Translations under genes and position numbers: made by a program
In this document: piece by piece, positions 1-8,183 of the stretch
Numbering within the stretch: the first letter of the stretch is position 1
Layout of the letters: each line of letters opens with the position of its first letter
Notes under the pieces: generated by a model
The model's database searches: none
What the model was told of the DNA's origin: nothing
The model's input: only the letters and a program-made list of their open reading frames with translations
NCBI GenBank assembly: GCA_963844805.1
Contig: CAWJPU010000008.1
Span: forward strand, 1 to 64,000
DNA from: JACCZR01 sp963844805
GTDB lineage: Bacteria > Actinomycetota > Thermoleophilia > Solirubrobacterales > Thermoleophilaceae
Length of the DNA: 64,000 nucleotides
Direction: 5' to 3'

Positions 1-878
1 GTGCCGCGGGCCCCCTTTGAGGCCATCGGCTCGCGCCGGGGCGGCAAGGGCACGCCGGCGTCGGCCTCGAGGTGGGCCTTCTCCGGGGTCGCGGCGGTGG
101 TCTTCTCCGAGGCGGTCGCCGCGTTGCCCATGCCCCGCTCGAGCAGCGGGCGCACCATGTCGAGCGGCAAGGGGAAGACAATGGTCGAGCTCTGGTTGCC
201 GCTGATCTCGGTCAGCGCCTGCAGGTACCTCAGTTGGAGCGTGACCGGATTCGGCGCGATGACCTCCGCGGCTTCCGCCAGCTTCGCGGCCGCCTGGAAC
301 TCGCCCTCGGCGTTGATCACCTTGGCCCGGCGGTTGCGCTCTGCCTCGGCCTGGCGAGCCAGGGCGGACTGCATGCGCTCAGGAATCTCGACGTCCTTGA
401 TCTCGACGATCGTGACCTTGATCCCCCAGGGCTCCGTCTGCTCGTCGATTATCTGCTGCAGGCTCTCGTTGAGATGCTCGCGCTCTGAGAGGAGTGTGTC
501 GAGCTCGGCCTTTCCGAGCACCGAGCGCAGGGTCGTCTGGGCGATCTGCAGCGTGGCGTTCATGTAGTCCTCGACCTCCAGAACGGAGCGGTTCGGGTCG
601 ATCACCCGGAAGTAGGCAACCGCAGCCACCCTCACCGGGACGTTGTCGCGCGTGATCACCTCTTGATGCGGGATCCGCAACGTGACGGTTCGCAGGCTGA
701 CGCGCACCATACGGTCCGCCACGGGAACAAGCAGCACCAGCCCCGGCCCCTTCTGGTCGATGAGGCGGCCGAGTCGGAAGACCACCCCGCGGTCGTATTC
801 GCGCAGAACCCGCACGGAGGCCCCTGCGAGCACCGCGGCCGCGACCGCGACTACGACGACGATCACCAGGACGGTCAC
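1..878 (-). CDS. Stomatin/slipin-type SPFH membrane protein (partial, runs off left edge)
   Basis: About 292 codons are visible before the left window edge. The reading begins at GTG 878 (a second GTG sits one codon earlier, at 881). An N-terminal hydrophobic segment (residues ~2-20) is followed by the stomatin-type run REYDRGVVFRLGR and a full SPFH/band-7 domain, then a helical region rich in Ala/Glu (RQAEAERNRRAKVINAEGE). This is the layout of bacterial slipins, which oligomerise on the cytoplasmic membrane. It overlaps the stop of the upstream nfeD gene (TGA 877-875), so the two are co-translated; slipin-NfeD pairs are a well-known conserved operon. The C-terminus is missing from the window. 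Confidence 0.9.
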   Translation of the reverse strand, partial: MTVLVIVVVVAVAAAVLAGASVRVLREYDRGVVFRLGRLIDQKGPGLVLLVPVADRMVRVSLRTVTLRIPHQEVITRDNVPVRVAAVAYFRVIDPNRSVLEVEDYMNATLQIAQTTLRSVLGKAELDTLLSEREHLNESLQQIIDEQTEPWGIKVTIVEIKDVEIPERMQSALARQAEAERNRRAKVINAEGEFQAAAKLAEAAEVIAPNPVTLQLRYLQALTEISGNQSSTIVFPLPLDMVRPLLERGMGNAATASEKTTAATPEKAHLEADAGVPLPPRREPMASKGARG

Positions 879-1342
879 CACTGCTCCTCCCATTCCTCGG
901 CCTTGCGTACGGCGAGCGTCAGCCCGGTGACCCGCTCGACGACGACCGGGTCGCCGTTCCGGAGGTCGCCCTCCTCGTCCGCCCAGCTTCTACGCGCACG
1001 CCATAGGGCGCCGTCAACGAAGACCTGCCCGCCCACGTCGTTCCAGCTCCGCACCACTCCCACCCGGCCGCTGAGCGCCTCGCGGCCTGACGCGGCGCGT
1101 AGGCGGCGCGTGCCGAGCGCCTCGCGCGTAACGACCGTGAGCCACAGTCCCGCCACCGCGCCTGCGGCCAACAGCGCGGCGAGCACGAGTCCGAGCCCGC
1201 CACCCGCGCCGGCGATCGCGAGGGCCGCACCGCCGGCGAGCACGACCGCGCCGACCGCTCCGACGAAGCCCGCGGGCACATGGGCCTCGACCACCAGCAG
1301 GGCGGCCCCGACGAGAGCCATCACAACGCCCACTTCCACCAT
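875..1342 (-). CDS. NfeD-like membrane protein
   Basis: A 155-aa protein starting at ATG 1342. The first ~75 residues are almost entirely hydrophobic (Val/Ala/Gly/Leu, two to three membrane segments), followed by a C-terminal ~60-residue domain containing GREALSGRVGVVRSWNDVGG and GQVFVDGALWRARR, typical of the NfeD OB-fold domain. It lacks the N-terminal ClpP-class serine protease domain of long NfeD proteins, so it is the short form. The downstream slipin gene starts inside its stop codon, which fits the known NfeD-slipin partnership in membrane-domain quality control (family knowledge). No promoter was identified with confidence. Confidence 0.85.
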   Translation of the reverse strand: MVEVGVVMALVGAALLVVEAHVPAGFVGAVGAVVLAGGAALAIAGAGGGLGLVLAALLAAGAVAGLWLTVVTREALGTRRLRAASGREALSGRVGVVRSWNDVGGQVFVDGALWRARRSWADEEGDLRNGDPVVVERVTGLTLAVRKAEEWEEQW

Positions 1343-1668
1343 GTGCCTCTGGCCTCGATGTTACGCCTCCTGAGAGCCACTCGGTCCGGAACAGGGGCCG
1401 CCGCCCGTCCTTGGCGCAGCGCAGCTTGCCCGCAGCGGCCATGTCCTAGATGCGGTGCGGCTCACAGGCGAGGTACACGGTCCGCGAGGCCGAGGCAACG
1501 GTTAGGAGCTTCTACCGGCACCTCAAGCGAGGCTCGGGCCGATGACCGACCGCGGGAGGCCGACCTCGCTCTCGCGATTAAGCCGCAACGTCGGGGCGCG
1601 GGACGGGTTGTAACGAGCGGCAGCAGGCTGCAGGCCTGCGCACCTGCACAACCACCAGAAAGGTCCGC
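1343..1668. other. Intergenic region with no supported gene
   Basis: This 326-bp gap separates the divergent nfeD and secreted-protein genes, so it should hold both promoters. I see no convincing -35/-10 pair or RNA gene. Long open frames on the minus strand here have the composition of antisense shadows. A purine-rich AGAAAGG at ~1657-1663 is the likely ribosome binding site for the TTG start at 1669. Confidence 0.5.
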
Positions 1669-2340
1669 TTGAACCGCATCTTCCTCATCGCGAGCGCGCT
1701 CTCGGTCGCCCTCGTCCTGCCCGTCGTAGCGCAGGCCAACCACAAGCCCGGTCACCAAGGTGGACCAGGGAACGTGGAGACACTGAGTCTCCGCGGGACG
1801 CCGAACCCGATCGTCTTCGGTCGTAGCACGGTGCTCTCCGGCCGGCTGACGGGAAACAACAAGGCCGGTCGGACCGTCCGCCTGGACGGTGCGCCCTACC
1901 CGTACACGAGCTTCGTCAACGACATCGCCACGACCACCACCAGCTCGAACGGGAACTTCTCCTTCGCGCGCCGCCCGCGACTGAACACTCGTTATCGCGT
2001 GCGCGTCGGGAATCTCTTCAGCTCGGCCGTAACCGTGCTCGTCCGCCAGCGAGTGAGCCTCTTCCTGAGTGACAGCACCCCCCGTCGCGGTCAGTTGGTC
2101 CGCTTCTCGGGGCGCTCGTGCCCGACGCACGACGGCGCGATCGTGTCCATCCAGAAGCGCACCAGCACGGGTAGCTTCCGCACGGTGCGCCGTACGCGCC
2201 TGCGCGACGCGAGCCGGTGCTCGGTGTACTCCCGCCGGCTGCGGATCTTCAGGGACGGAGTCTTCCGCACCGTCGTCGCACGCGATGCCGACCATGCGCG
2301 CGGGTTCAGCCGCCGGCGTTCAGTCGACGCCCACCGCTAG
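1669..2340 (+). CDS. Secreted protein with Ig-like beta-sandwich repeats
   Basis: 223 aa, TTG start 1669 chosen because AGAAAGG lies six bases upstream and a clean signal peptide follows (residues 1-23, cleavage after VVAQA). The mature part has two similar ~90-residue halves: the first contains NPIVFGRSTVLSGRLTG, NKAGRTVRLDG and NFSFARRPRLNTRYRVRVG; the second contains DSTPRRGQLVRFSGRSCP and GAIVSIQKRTSTGSFRTV. These are the beta-strand patterns of bacterial Ig-like/Big domains seen in many exported actinobacterial proteins. No catalytic residues are evident. Role at the cell surface is inferred only. A strong hairpin follows the stop. This is the last chromosomal gene before the integrated element. 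Confidence 0.75.
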   Translation: MNRIFLIASALSVALVLPVVAQANHKPGHQGGPGNVETLSLRGTPNPIVFGRSTVLSGRLTGNNKAGRTVRLDGAPYPYTSFVNDIATTTTSSNGNFSFARRPRLNTRYRVRVGNLFSSAVTVLVRQRVSLFLSDSTPRRGQLVRFSGRSCPTHDGAIVSIQKRTSTGSFRTVRRTRLRDASRCSVYSRRLRIFRDGVFRTVVARDADHARGFSRRRSVDAHR

Positions 2341-2350
2341 AGCGAAAGAC

Positions 2351-2381
2351 GCCAGGGACGCCCGGCGAGGGCGTCCCTGGC
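2351..2381 (+). terminator. Perfect 13-bp hairpin after the secreted-protein gene
   Basis: GCCAGGGACGCCC (2351-2363), loop GGCGA, then the exact complement GGGCGTCCCTGGC (2369-2381), ten bases after the stop codon. There is no T-tract, as is common for hairpin terminators in GC-rich actinobacteria. Function is inferred from position and stability. Confidence 0.7.
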
Positions 2382-2654
2382 GAGCTCGGACGTCAGCCGC
2401 GAACCTTCGGGTGCCGGCTGGGAGGCGACCACCGGCAGGCAGACCAGCTGCAGGCCGAGCGTGAGCTGCGCGACAGCGTCCTGCGGGTGCGGTCGAGTCC
2501 ATGCACAGGCACTCGCCGCGTACGGCTCTCGCAGACGCGATTTGCCCGTGCCTTAGAGGCGGCGGGGGAGGACGACGAGGAGCGGCTAAGTCGACTTGCA
2601 GAACCTGCTTCAGCGACAGCAGCACAAAGCGCGCCTGAGCATGAGAAACGGTGA

Positions 2655-2704
2655 GAAGCGGACGACGGGCCTCGAACCCGCGACCTTCGGCTTGGGAAGC
2701 CGAC
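2655..2704. repeat. attL: 50-bp copy of the 3' half of tRNA-Gly
   Basis: Identical over 50 bp to 11682-11731. It contains the 3' part of the tRNA-Gly gene (T arm, acceptor 3' strand, and the anticodon stem-loop) but diverges directly afterwards, so the 5' half of the tRNA is absent. This is the duplicated attachment-site half that tyrosine recombinases leave when they integrate into the anticodon/T-arm part of a tRNA gene. Confidence 0.92.
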
Positions 2705-4060
2705 ATCGGCGTTTCCGCCGCTTTTCGTCCCTTCGGCGTTTCCCCTGCTAGGACAGCATTTCTACGCGCTCGGCTACTCCTGCGTTTGCGGCTGGTTCCG
2801 GACGTTCCCTTGCCTTTTCCTTGCCCCGAACCGGCTCGAGCGGCACCCCGAGGTCGCGCGTCGAGCAGGTGGACATAGGTGTCGAGCGTGAAGCTGGCCG
2901 AATGGTGGCCGAGCCATCGCTGCACCTGCACGACGTTCCGCCCCTCAGCAAAGAGCCGCGACGCGACGGTGTGCCGGAACGTGTGAAAGCCGGCCCACTC
3001 GACGCCTGCCTCGGCAAGCGCCGGGGACAGCACCCGCTCGTGCAGGTTGTCCGGGTCGAGCAACGTGCCCGCTCGGCTCGGGAACACAACCGCCCTCTCC
3101 GCCGTTCTCAGATCCCGCTAGCCGGTCGGCAAGCGCGAGCGGAATAGGAAGGTCGCGCCGCGCATAGCGGGACTTGAGCGGCCCCACAACGAGCCCCTTG
3201 CCTTTCTGCCGACGCACCCGCTGGCGCACCTTGACGTGCGGTTGCTCGCCCGACAGCGCAAGGTGGCGACCCTCAAGCGCCAAGAGCTCAGAGCGGCGTA
3301 CCCCCGTGGCCGCGAGCAGTTCGAAGATCAGGCGGTAGCGAGGATTGACGAGCGCGACAACGAGCTCCATCGTCGGCTCGCCGTCGGCCGTGAGCGGGAA
3401 GGGTTGGGCGTTTTCGTCGTCATCCACGCGCGGGCGGTGTGGCAGGGTCGCGTCAGCCGCCGGGTTGTGGCGAATCAACCCCTCGCGCCGAGCGGTCGCC
3501 AGACACGCCGACAGCGGCTTGAGTGCGTTGTGGACCGAGGAGTCAGACAGCATGCCTCCGTCGCGGCGGCTCTGTTGCTTCGCCAGCCAGCCGATGTAGT
3601 CCGCCACTTGGCGCGGGCTTAGCTCTCCGAGCAGTAGGCGGGGCGGGAAGTAGCGCAAGACGAACTTGTCGAGCAGTCGCCGGTACTCGTCGCGCGTTTC
3701 CTCGCGGAAGCCGCGCCGACCGGTGCCCTGGTAACGCTCGACCCATTCGAGCGCGTACTCGCGCAGCGTCGGTTGGGCCGCCTCCCGTTCCTGGCGCTGG
3801 CGCTGGCACTCCTCGCAGTCGCGCTGGGGCTCGTCGGCGTGCAGCCCCTCGGCGTGTCCCTTCGCCAGCTTCGCCCGTCGCGCCTTGAGCCGCTTGGCCT
3901 CCCGCGCCTCGTCAAGCGTGGCGTGTGTGGAGTTGCGCTGCTTGCCCTTGTGCTCCGACACGACCACGTAGGAGCAGTCGCAGCGTCCATTCCGTGAGCA
4001 GTCCTTGACGTGCCGCCGGTAGATGCCGGGATGGCGGGTCTTTTCCATCGGCGCGGCCAT
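2705..4060 (-). pseudogene. Tyrosine recombinase/integrase, frame-shifted
   Basis: Starts at ATG 4060. The N-terminal part has a Cys cluster (CSRNGRCDC), a Lys/Arg-rich linker and a SAM-like core-binding domain (TLREYALEWVERY). The catalytic domain begins with ATGVRRSELLALEG, which holds the first active-site Arg. Near 3110 the frame is lost; the neighbouring minus-strand frame continues with FPSRAGTLLDPDNLHERV, then HTFRHTVASRLFAEG (HxxR), QRWLGHH and the Tyr of TYVHLL at ~2876. All R-H-R-H-Y elements are thus present but split over two frames: either a real mutation or a sequencing indel. The C-terminal frame stays open through attL (to 2320), so the exact C-terminus is uncertain; I end it at the repeat. 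Confidence 0.85.
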
Positions 4061-4086
4061 CAGCGCCTTACCTCAACCGACTTCAT
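4060..4086 (-). CDS. 8-codon leader peptide coupled to the integrase
   Basis: ATG 4086 follows a strong AAAGGAG at the proper distance and encodes MKSVEVRR, ending at TGA 4062-4060. That stop shares its final A with the integrase ATG (TGATG), so ribosomes finishing the leader are placed on the int start. int itself has no separate Shine-Dalgarno. It may be a coupling leader or the remnant C-terminus of an excisionase gene; nothing longer upstream in this frame supports the latter. Confidence 0.45.
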   Translation of the reverse strand: MKSVEVRR

Positions 4087-4295
4087 GGCGCTCCTTTCGT
4101 TGGAGCACCGAAGGCAGGCGACGACGAGTCGCGCAATAGCCTGCGCGGCGCATCGGAGCTAGTCCTCCGGTGCCAGGCCCCCGGCGATTGCAGTCGCGCG
4201 GGGGCCGCTGATTGCTGAAAGAACGAATCTACCCGACCCACAGGCGGTCTCGCTAGTGCCATCAGCGAGGCGGGTCCGTCCGGTTCAGACCCAAG

Positions 4296-4814
4296 ATTGG
4301 GCCCATCGACCCGAAGCTCGTCGCCCTCACCCGCGCCGCCGACCGAGGGGAACCTTGTCCTACCGTCCGGCTACTCCTCGGCGGACAGGTTGTCATCGGG
4401 ACCCCCGGGCCTTCAGATGCTTTTGTCCAGCGGAACTGGGATGCGTGGACCGACGAACTATGGGAGGGGCTCGGCCAGGGCGAGCTCTCGAGGAAGTCGA
4501 AGCTAAAGGAGCGCGAGGCTGAGTACGAGCGTCGCAGCGGCCTAGTCCGTGACACCTGGCGCGCGATTCGAGACGAGGCACCCGAGGCCTCGGACGCCGA
4601 CTCTGCCGGTGCTGACCCTGCTGACTTGGTCCTCACCCTGCTGCACGCCGAGTGGCTTCCTAGCCAAGGCAACGGCCTCCGTGTCCCAGCGCTCCGCATT
4701 CCGCATTCGGCGGTACAGGGCTGGTGGATAGGAGGAGGCGAGGAGCTGGCGGCTGACTCGTCGTGGTTCTTTGGGGTGGCCGTGCCTTTCGAGCTCCCCG
4801 GCGGCGGAGGTTGA
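4296..4814 (+). CDS. Hypothetical protein of the island (start unclear)
   Basis: An open frame from the stop at 4254-4256 to TGA 4812-4814 has coding character: DPKLVALTRAADRGEPCP, TVRLLLGGQVVIGTPGPSDA, a Trp/Glu-rich helix (NWDAWTDELWEGLG), and a C-terminal half with WLPSQGNGLRVPALRIP, VQGWWIGGGEELAAD and SSWFFGVAVPFELPG. There is no ATG, GTG or TTG before the conserved-looking region; ATT at 4296 or a lost base upstream are the options. I do not recognise the family. No signal peptide or membrane segment is visible, so a cytoplasmic protein of ~170 aa is likely. Confidence 0.55.
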   Translation: MGPIDPKLVALTRAADRGEPCPTVRLLLGGQVVIGTPGPSDAFVQRNWDAWTDELWEGLGQGELSRKSKLKEREAEYERRSGLVRDTWRAIRDEAPEASDADSAGADPADLVLTLLHAEWLPSQGNGLRVPALRIPHSAVQGWWIGGGEELAADSSWFFGVAVPFELPGGGG

Positions 4815-4993
4815 CCGCGTAGTCCCACGTCTCGGGCCTCATGGAAGCCTGTTCTCGCGCTACCCCGTCGAGCCCTCCCGGCACCCCGGTCGTACTTGCG
4901 CCTGCCCCAGACCGGGCGTAGCGTTGGCGAAACGGGTCGTCGTCCAGGGACGGAGGGGTCGCGGCGGGTCAGGCGACACAGCGCAGGAGGCAA

Positions 4994-5995
4994 GTGAAGC
5001 CGGCAAGGGTGTTCGTGGCCGTCGTCTGCGGTCTGGTTTGTCTTCTGGGTCTCGGCCTGGTAGCCCCTCCTAGCCACGCCGCCTTCCCCGGCCGCAACGG
5101 GGCACTCGTTTTCCGCGACGAGGACGGCCGCCTGCTGGGCTTGCCGCCCGGCGAGCGCCGTGCTCGAGTTCTGGCCCCTGCGCTGCCGGATACTTCGGAC
5201 TTCGGGGCGGTTCAGCCCGGCATGGCTATGTCGCCCGGCGGTCGGCTGCTCGCCTTCGACGCGGGCTGGACAACAGAGACGGAAACGAGTCCGAGCGAGA
5301 TATGGATCCAGACCTTGGGCAGGCGCCGGAGGCTGCGGCGGCTGCGCCCTAAGGTGGCTCTCCTCGCTCCCGTGAAGGGCTCCACCTTCACTGGGCCATC
5401 CTTCATATTCGGAGACGATGAGGCCGACTGGTCTCCGGACGGTCAGAGCATCGTCTTCTCGCGTACCGAACGACTTCCGTCGGGAGAGCCGGGGGACCCG
5501 ATGCTCTTCATCTACCACCGAGGCAGGGTGCGGCCCCTGACGCCGGGAACCGAGCCAACCTGGTCGGTGCGGGGCGAGATCGCATTCTCCCGCGCGTCCT
5601 TTAAGCCCGGCTTCGTTCGGGACGGGCTCTACGTGATCCGGCCCGACGGCTCCGGGCTGCGCAGGCTGGCTAACACCTACAAGGCCGAAACTCCTGATTG
5701 GTCGCCGCGCGGCCATCGGCTCGTCTTCGTCAACCACAACGGCCACGTCGTCACGATCTCTCGGAGAGGCGACCGGGTGCGGCGCGTGACGGGACGAAGA
5801 CTCTGCGCCGACGAGAATCCCGCCTTCTCGCCTGGCGGAGGCCAGGTGGTCTTCTGGCGGCAGGACACCGACATAAGTTGTCGCCCCGGGCTCTTCGTGG
5901 TGCAGACGAACGGAAGGCGGGCGCGGTACCTCCGTGGCATCGACCTCATCTCGTGCTGCGACCTCGACTGGCAGACGGTTCGGCGGAGGCGGTAG
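4994..5995 (+). CDS. Secreted PD40/TolB-like beta-propeller protein (copy 1)
   Basis: 333 aa from GTG 4994. A signal peptide covers residues 1-30 (ending PPSHAA), followed by AFPGRNGALVF. The mature protein repeats the WD40-like PD40 signature: MAMSPGGRLLAFDAG, DWSPDGQSIVFSR, YVIRPDGSGLRRL, DWSPRGHRLVF and FSPGGGQVVFWRQ. These blades form the TolB-type beta-propeller. The function is unknown; such actinobacterial proteins are exported and lack obvious catalytic residues. The paralogue at 5999 follows after only 3 bp, so the two are one operon. Pairs of Cys (CADENP, DISCRPG, ISCCD) in the C-terminal third might form disulphides. Confidence 0.82.
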   Translation: MKPARVFVAVVCGLVCLLGLGLVAPPSHAAFPGRNGALVFRDEDGRLLGLPPGERRARVLAPALPDTSDFGAVQPGMAMSPGGRLLAFDAGWTTETETSPSEIWIQTLGRRRRLRRLRPKVALLAPVKGSTFTGPSFIFGDDEADWSPDGQSIVFSRTERLPSGEPGDPMLFIYHRGRVRPLTPGTEPTWSVRGEIAFSRASFKPGFVRDGLYVIRPDGSGLRRLANTYKAETPDWSPRGHRLVFVNHNGHVVTISRRGDRVRRVTGRRLCADENPAFSPGGGQVVFWRQDTDISCRPGLFVVQTNGRRARYLRGIDLISCCDLDWQTVRRRR

Positions 5996-5998
5996 CTG

Positions 5999-6968
5999 GT
6001 GGCCCGGGCGCTCAGGCTTTTCACTGTTGCCTCGGCAGCAGTTGTCGTAACGGCGGCTGCTGTTCCCTCCGCTCACGCCGCCTTCCCCGGCCGCAACGGC
6101 TGGATCGCGTTTGACAACGTCGCCATGCTCAGCGTCGAACCCGACGGCCCGGGCGCCGGCATCATCGGAAGGTCGGGCTATCACCCTCGGCACTCCCGCT
6201 ACGGGGGAATGGTGGCCTTCGGCTGCGGCACAGACGTGCAGGACAGCTGTCGCCGTGGCGTGGGCATTCGCATCAAGCGATCCGATGGTCGCGGCGGTGC
6301 CCGCCGCATCACCCGACAACCGCTGGGACGACTACCCCGACTGGTCTCCGAGTGGGAAGAGCATCGTCTTCACGCGCTATCCCCGCGGCGAGCTGACCGC
6401 TCCCGAGCTGTGGATCTATCGCCGCGGGCGCAGCAGATACCTCACCCAAGGCGAAGAGCCGGCCTGGTCGGTCAGAGGTGAGATCGTCTTCGAGCGCAGC
6501 ACCGTCTTCCAGCCCGACGGCAGTCCCGTCGAGGGACCTCGGGATGAGAACGGTGATCCCGAGGACATCTATGTGATTCGCCCTGACGGCAGCGGTCTGC
6601 GACGCATCACGTCGGGATACGAGCCCGAGTGGTCGCCGCACGGCAGCACGATCATCTTCTCCACCAACGCCTGCGGATATGGCTGCCTCCACACCGTCCG
6701 GCGTGACGGACGCGAGAGGCGGCGGATCGGCAGGGGTATCGCCGGCTTTGAGCCCGACTACTCGCCGGACGGACGGCGGGTGGTGTACGCCGGCGGGGCC
6801 CACAGCCAGATCGTGGTCATGAGAAGAAACGGCACCAGGCGGCGCGTCGTCTTCGAAGCCGAGGGGGACTTCATCGCAAGCACGCCCGACTGGCAGTCGG
6901 TGCTGAGGCGACGGAGCAAATCCAGGCGCCCGACGTCGTGTGGGGCGGGCGCGCGGATCGCCTGTTAG
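5999..6968 (+). pseudogene. Secreted PD40/TolB-like beta-propeller protein (copy 2), frame-shifted
   Basis: GTG 5999 opens a signal peptide (LFTVASAAVVVTAAAVPSAHA) followed by AAFPGRNGW, the same junction as copy 1. The first frame runs to ~6305 (RIKRSDGRGGARRIT); the second carries on with DNRWDDYPDWSPSGKSIVF. Joining them at the CCC near 6308 restores one ~320-aa propeller with blades DWSPSGKSIVFTR, YVIRPDGSGLRRITSG, EWSPHGSTIIFS and DYSPDGRRVVYAG. It is clearly a tandem duplicate of 4994-5995. The break is one base in a short C run, so a sequencing error is plausible; within the decaying island a true frameshift is equally possible. Confidence 0.78.
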
Positions 6969-7018
6969 CGGCAGCCTCCGTCTAGCACCGGAGTGCGATG
7001 GCTCCAGCGAGCCAGCCC

Positions 7019-7654
7019 TCATGGTTGTCTGTGCATAGTCGGGCGGGGCAGAGCCGCGCTCACCGCCTCCCACAGCGCCACCCGCAGCTTGTCGCCACCG
7101 AAGTCCGGGCTCAGCGCAGCCTTCTGCTCGTGGCCGGTGCCGATCCGCTCACGGGCCTCCGCCGCCCGCCGCTCGATGGTCTCCAACTCGAGGTCGGTCA
7201 GGTGGCCGTGACGGGCCATCCAGCCGATGCTCTCAACTTGGCGCTCATGGTCCAGGCGGGTAGCGGTGGGTAAGTCGACCTCTCCAGACGTGTTCTCGGT
7301 CAGGTACTGAGGACGGTCGGCCTCGTACCCCCACCAGGCATCGGGACGACGGCCTGGGAGAAGCGGCGGCTCCAGGTACTCGGCCATCAGCCTCTCCCGG
7401 TGGGCCTCCCAAGCCTCGCGGCGCTCGCGCCCGGTGGCGAACATCGAGCCAGTCCCGTGCGGCGAACGCCACGTCGGCACGCATCCGTAGCGGAGCTCGT
7501 CCTCGACCGCCGCCTCCCAGCCGGCCCTATCCTGCGCCTCGGGGTCGCGTCCGGTGGTGGCGAGGTACCTCTCCTGGTCGTAGTGAAGGCGGCAGAGTCC
7601 GCGCCCATGGGCCTTGACATGGCATCCGTCGACCGTGCAGACGGCCTTGGTCAC
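7019..7654 (-). CDS. Island protein with N-terminal Cys/His metal-binding motif
   Basis: 211 aa starting at ATG 7654. The first 25 residues contain a compact Cys/His cluster (C6, C11, C21, H24: CTVDGC...GLCRLHY), the type of small zinc-binding element found at the N-terminus of phage and island proteins near HNH-type or regulatory domains. The rest is charged and helical, with DLELETIERRAAEARERIG suggesting a coiled coil. No HNH catalytic motif follows, so I do not call it a nuclease. It stands alone on the minus strand between the propeller genes and the SnoaL array. Function unknown; DNA or RNA binding is a guess. Confidence 0.65.
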   Translation of the reverse strand: MTKAVCTVDGCHVKAHGRGLCRLHYDQERYLATTGRDPEAQDRAGWEAAVEDELRYGCVPTWRSPHGTGSMFATGRERREAWEAHRERLMAEYLEPPLLPGRRPDAWWGYEADRPQYLTENTSGEVDLPTATRLDHERQVESIGWMARHGHLTDLELETIERRAAEARERIGTGHEQKAALSPDFGGDKLRVALWEAVSAALPRPTMHRQP

Positions 7655-7776
7655 CGCTTCTTGCTCCCAGGTGGTGGTGGGTTTCCGTCGAGCTGAGCCA
7701 CCGCGGCGGTCTCCGGAAGCGCGAAGGGGGTCGGCCGCCCCTCCGCCGCTTGGGGACGCGGGATACTGGGCGGGCG

Positions 7777-8183
7777 ATGTCGCAGGAGAACGTGGACACC
7801 GCGCGACGGGCGGTGGACGCCGTGAACCGGCGCGATGTCGCGACGCTCGACTCGCTCTGGACTGATGAGGGGGAGTTCAACTCGCGCCTCGCCGCCAGCG
7901 AGGGCCACGTCTTCCGTGGGCGACAGAGGCATCCGCGACTACTTCGCATGGCTCGACGAGGCCTTCGAGCAGTTTCGAACCGAGGTCGAGGAGATCATCG
8001 ACGCAGGCGAGGATCGGGTCGTCGCGCTGCTCAGGGCAAGCGTGCGTGGAAGGGCAAGCGGCGTCCCCCTCGACGACCAGCGCTTCGCCATCGTCATCAC
8101 CTTTCAGGGCGAGCGGATCGCCCGCGCGGACAGTCTACCTCAGCCCAGCCGAAGCCCTCGAAGCCGCGGGGCTGTCGGAGTAG
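7777..8183 (+). pseudogene. SnoaL-like/NTF2-fold protein, tandem copy 1 (two frame breaks)
   Basis: ATG 7777 starts MSQENVDTARRAVDAVNRRD, the N-terminal signature of a SnoaL-like family I associate with Thermoleophilia. The frame breaks near 7918 (VFRG to DRGIRDYFAWLDEAFEQF) and again near 8135, after which LSPAEALEAAGLSE and TAG 8181-8183 close the gene. The restored protein would be ~135 aa with the cone-shaped NTF2 fold (helices then DRVVALLRASVRG and RFAIVITFQGERI strands). Members bind small hydrophobic ligands or are cyclases; no specific activity can be assigned. Three bases separate it from copy 2. Confidence 0.72.

Noticed and set aside
1462..2295. Minus-strand open frame of 277 codons
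   Set aside because: Antisense to the secreted Ig-like protein, which has a signal peptide, ribosome site and terminator.
2655..2704. Second tRNA-Gly gene
   Set aside because: Only the 3' half is present; D arm and 5' acceptor strand are missing, so it is an attachment-site remnant.
4176..4206. GGCCCCCG/CGGGGGCC inverted repeat upstream of int
   Set aside because: A 15-bp loop and simple GC composition make chance likely; not placed as a regulatory site.
4262..6319. Long minus-strand open frame (685 codons) opposite the propeller genes
   Set aside because: No domain, biased Pro/Arg composition typical of antisense GC-rich DNA, and the plus-strand genes have signal peptides and clear repeats.
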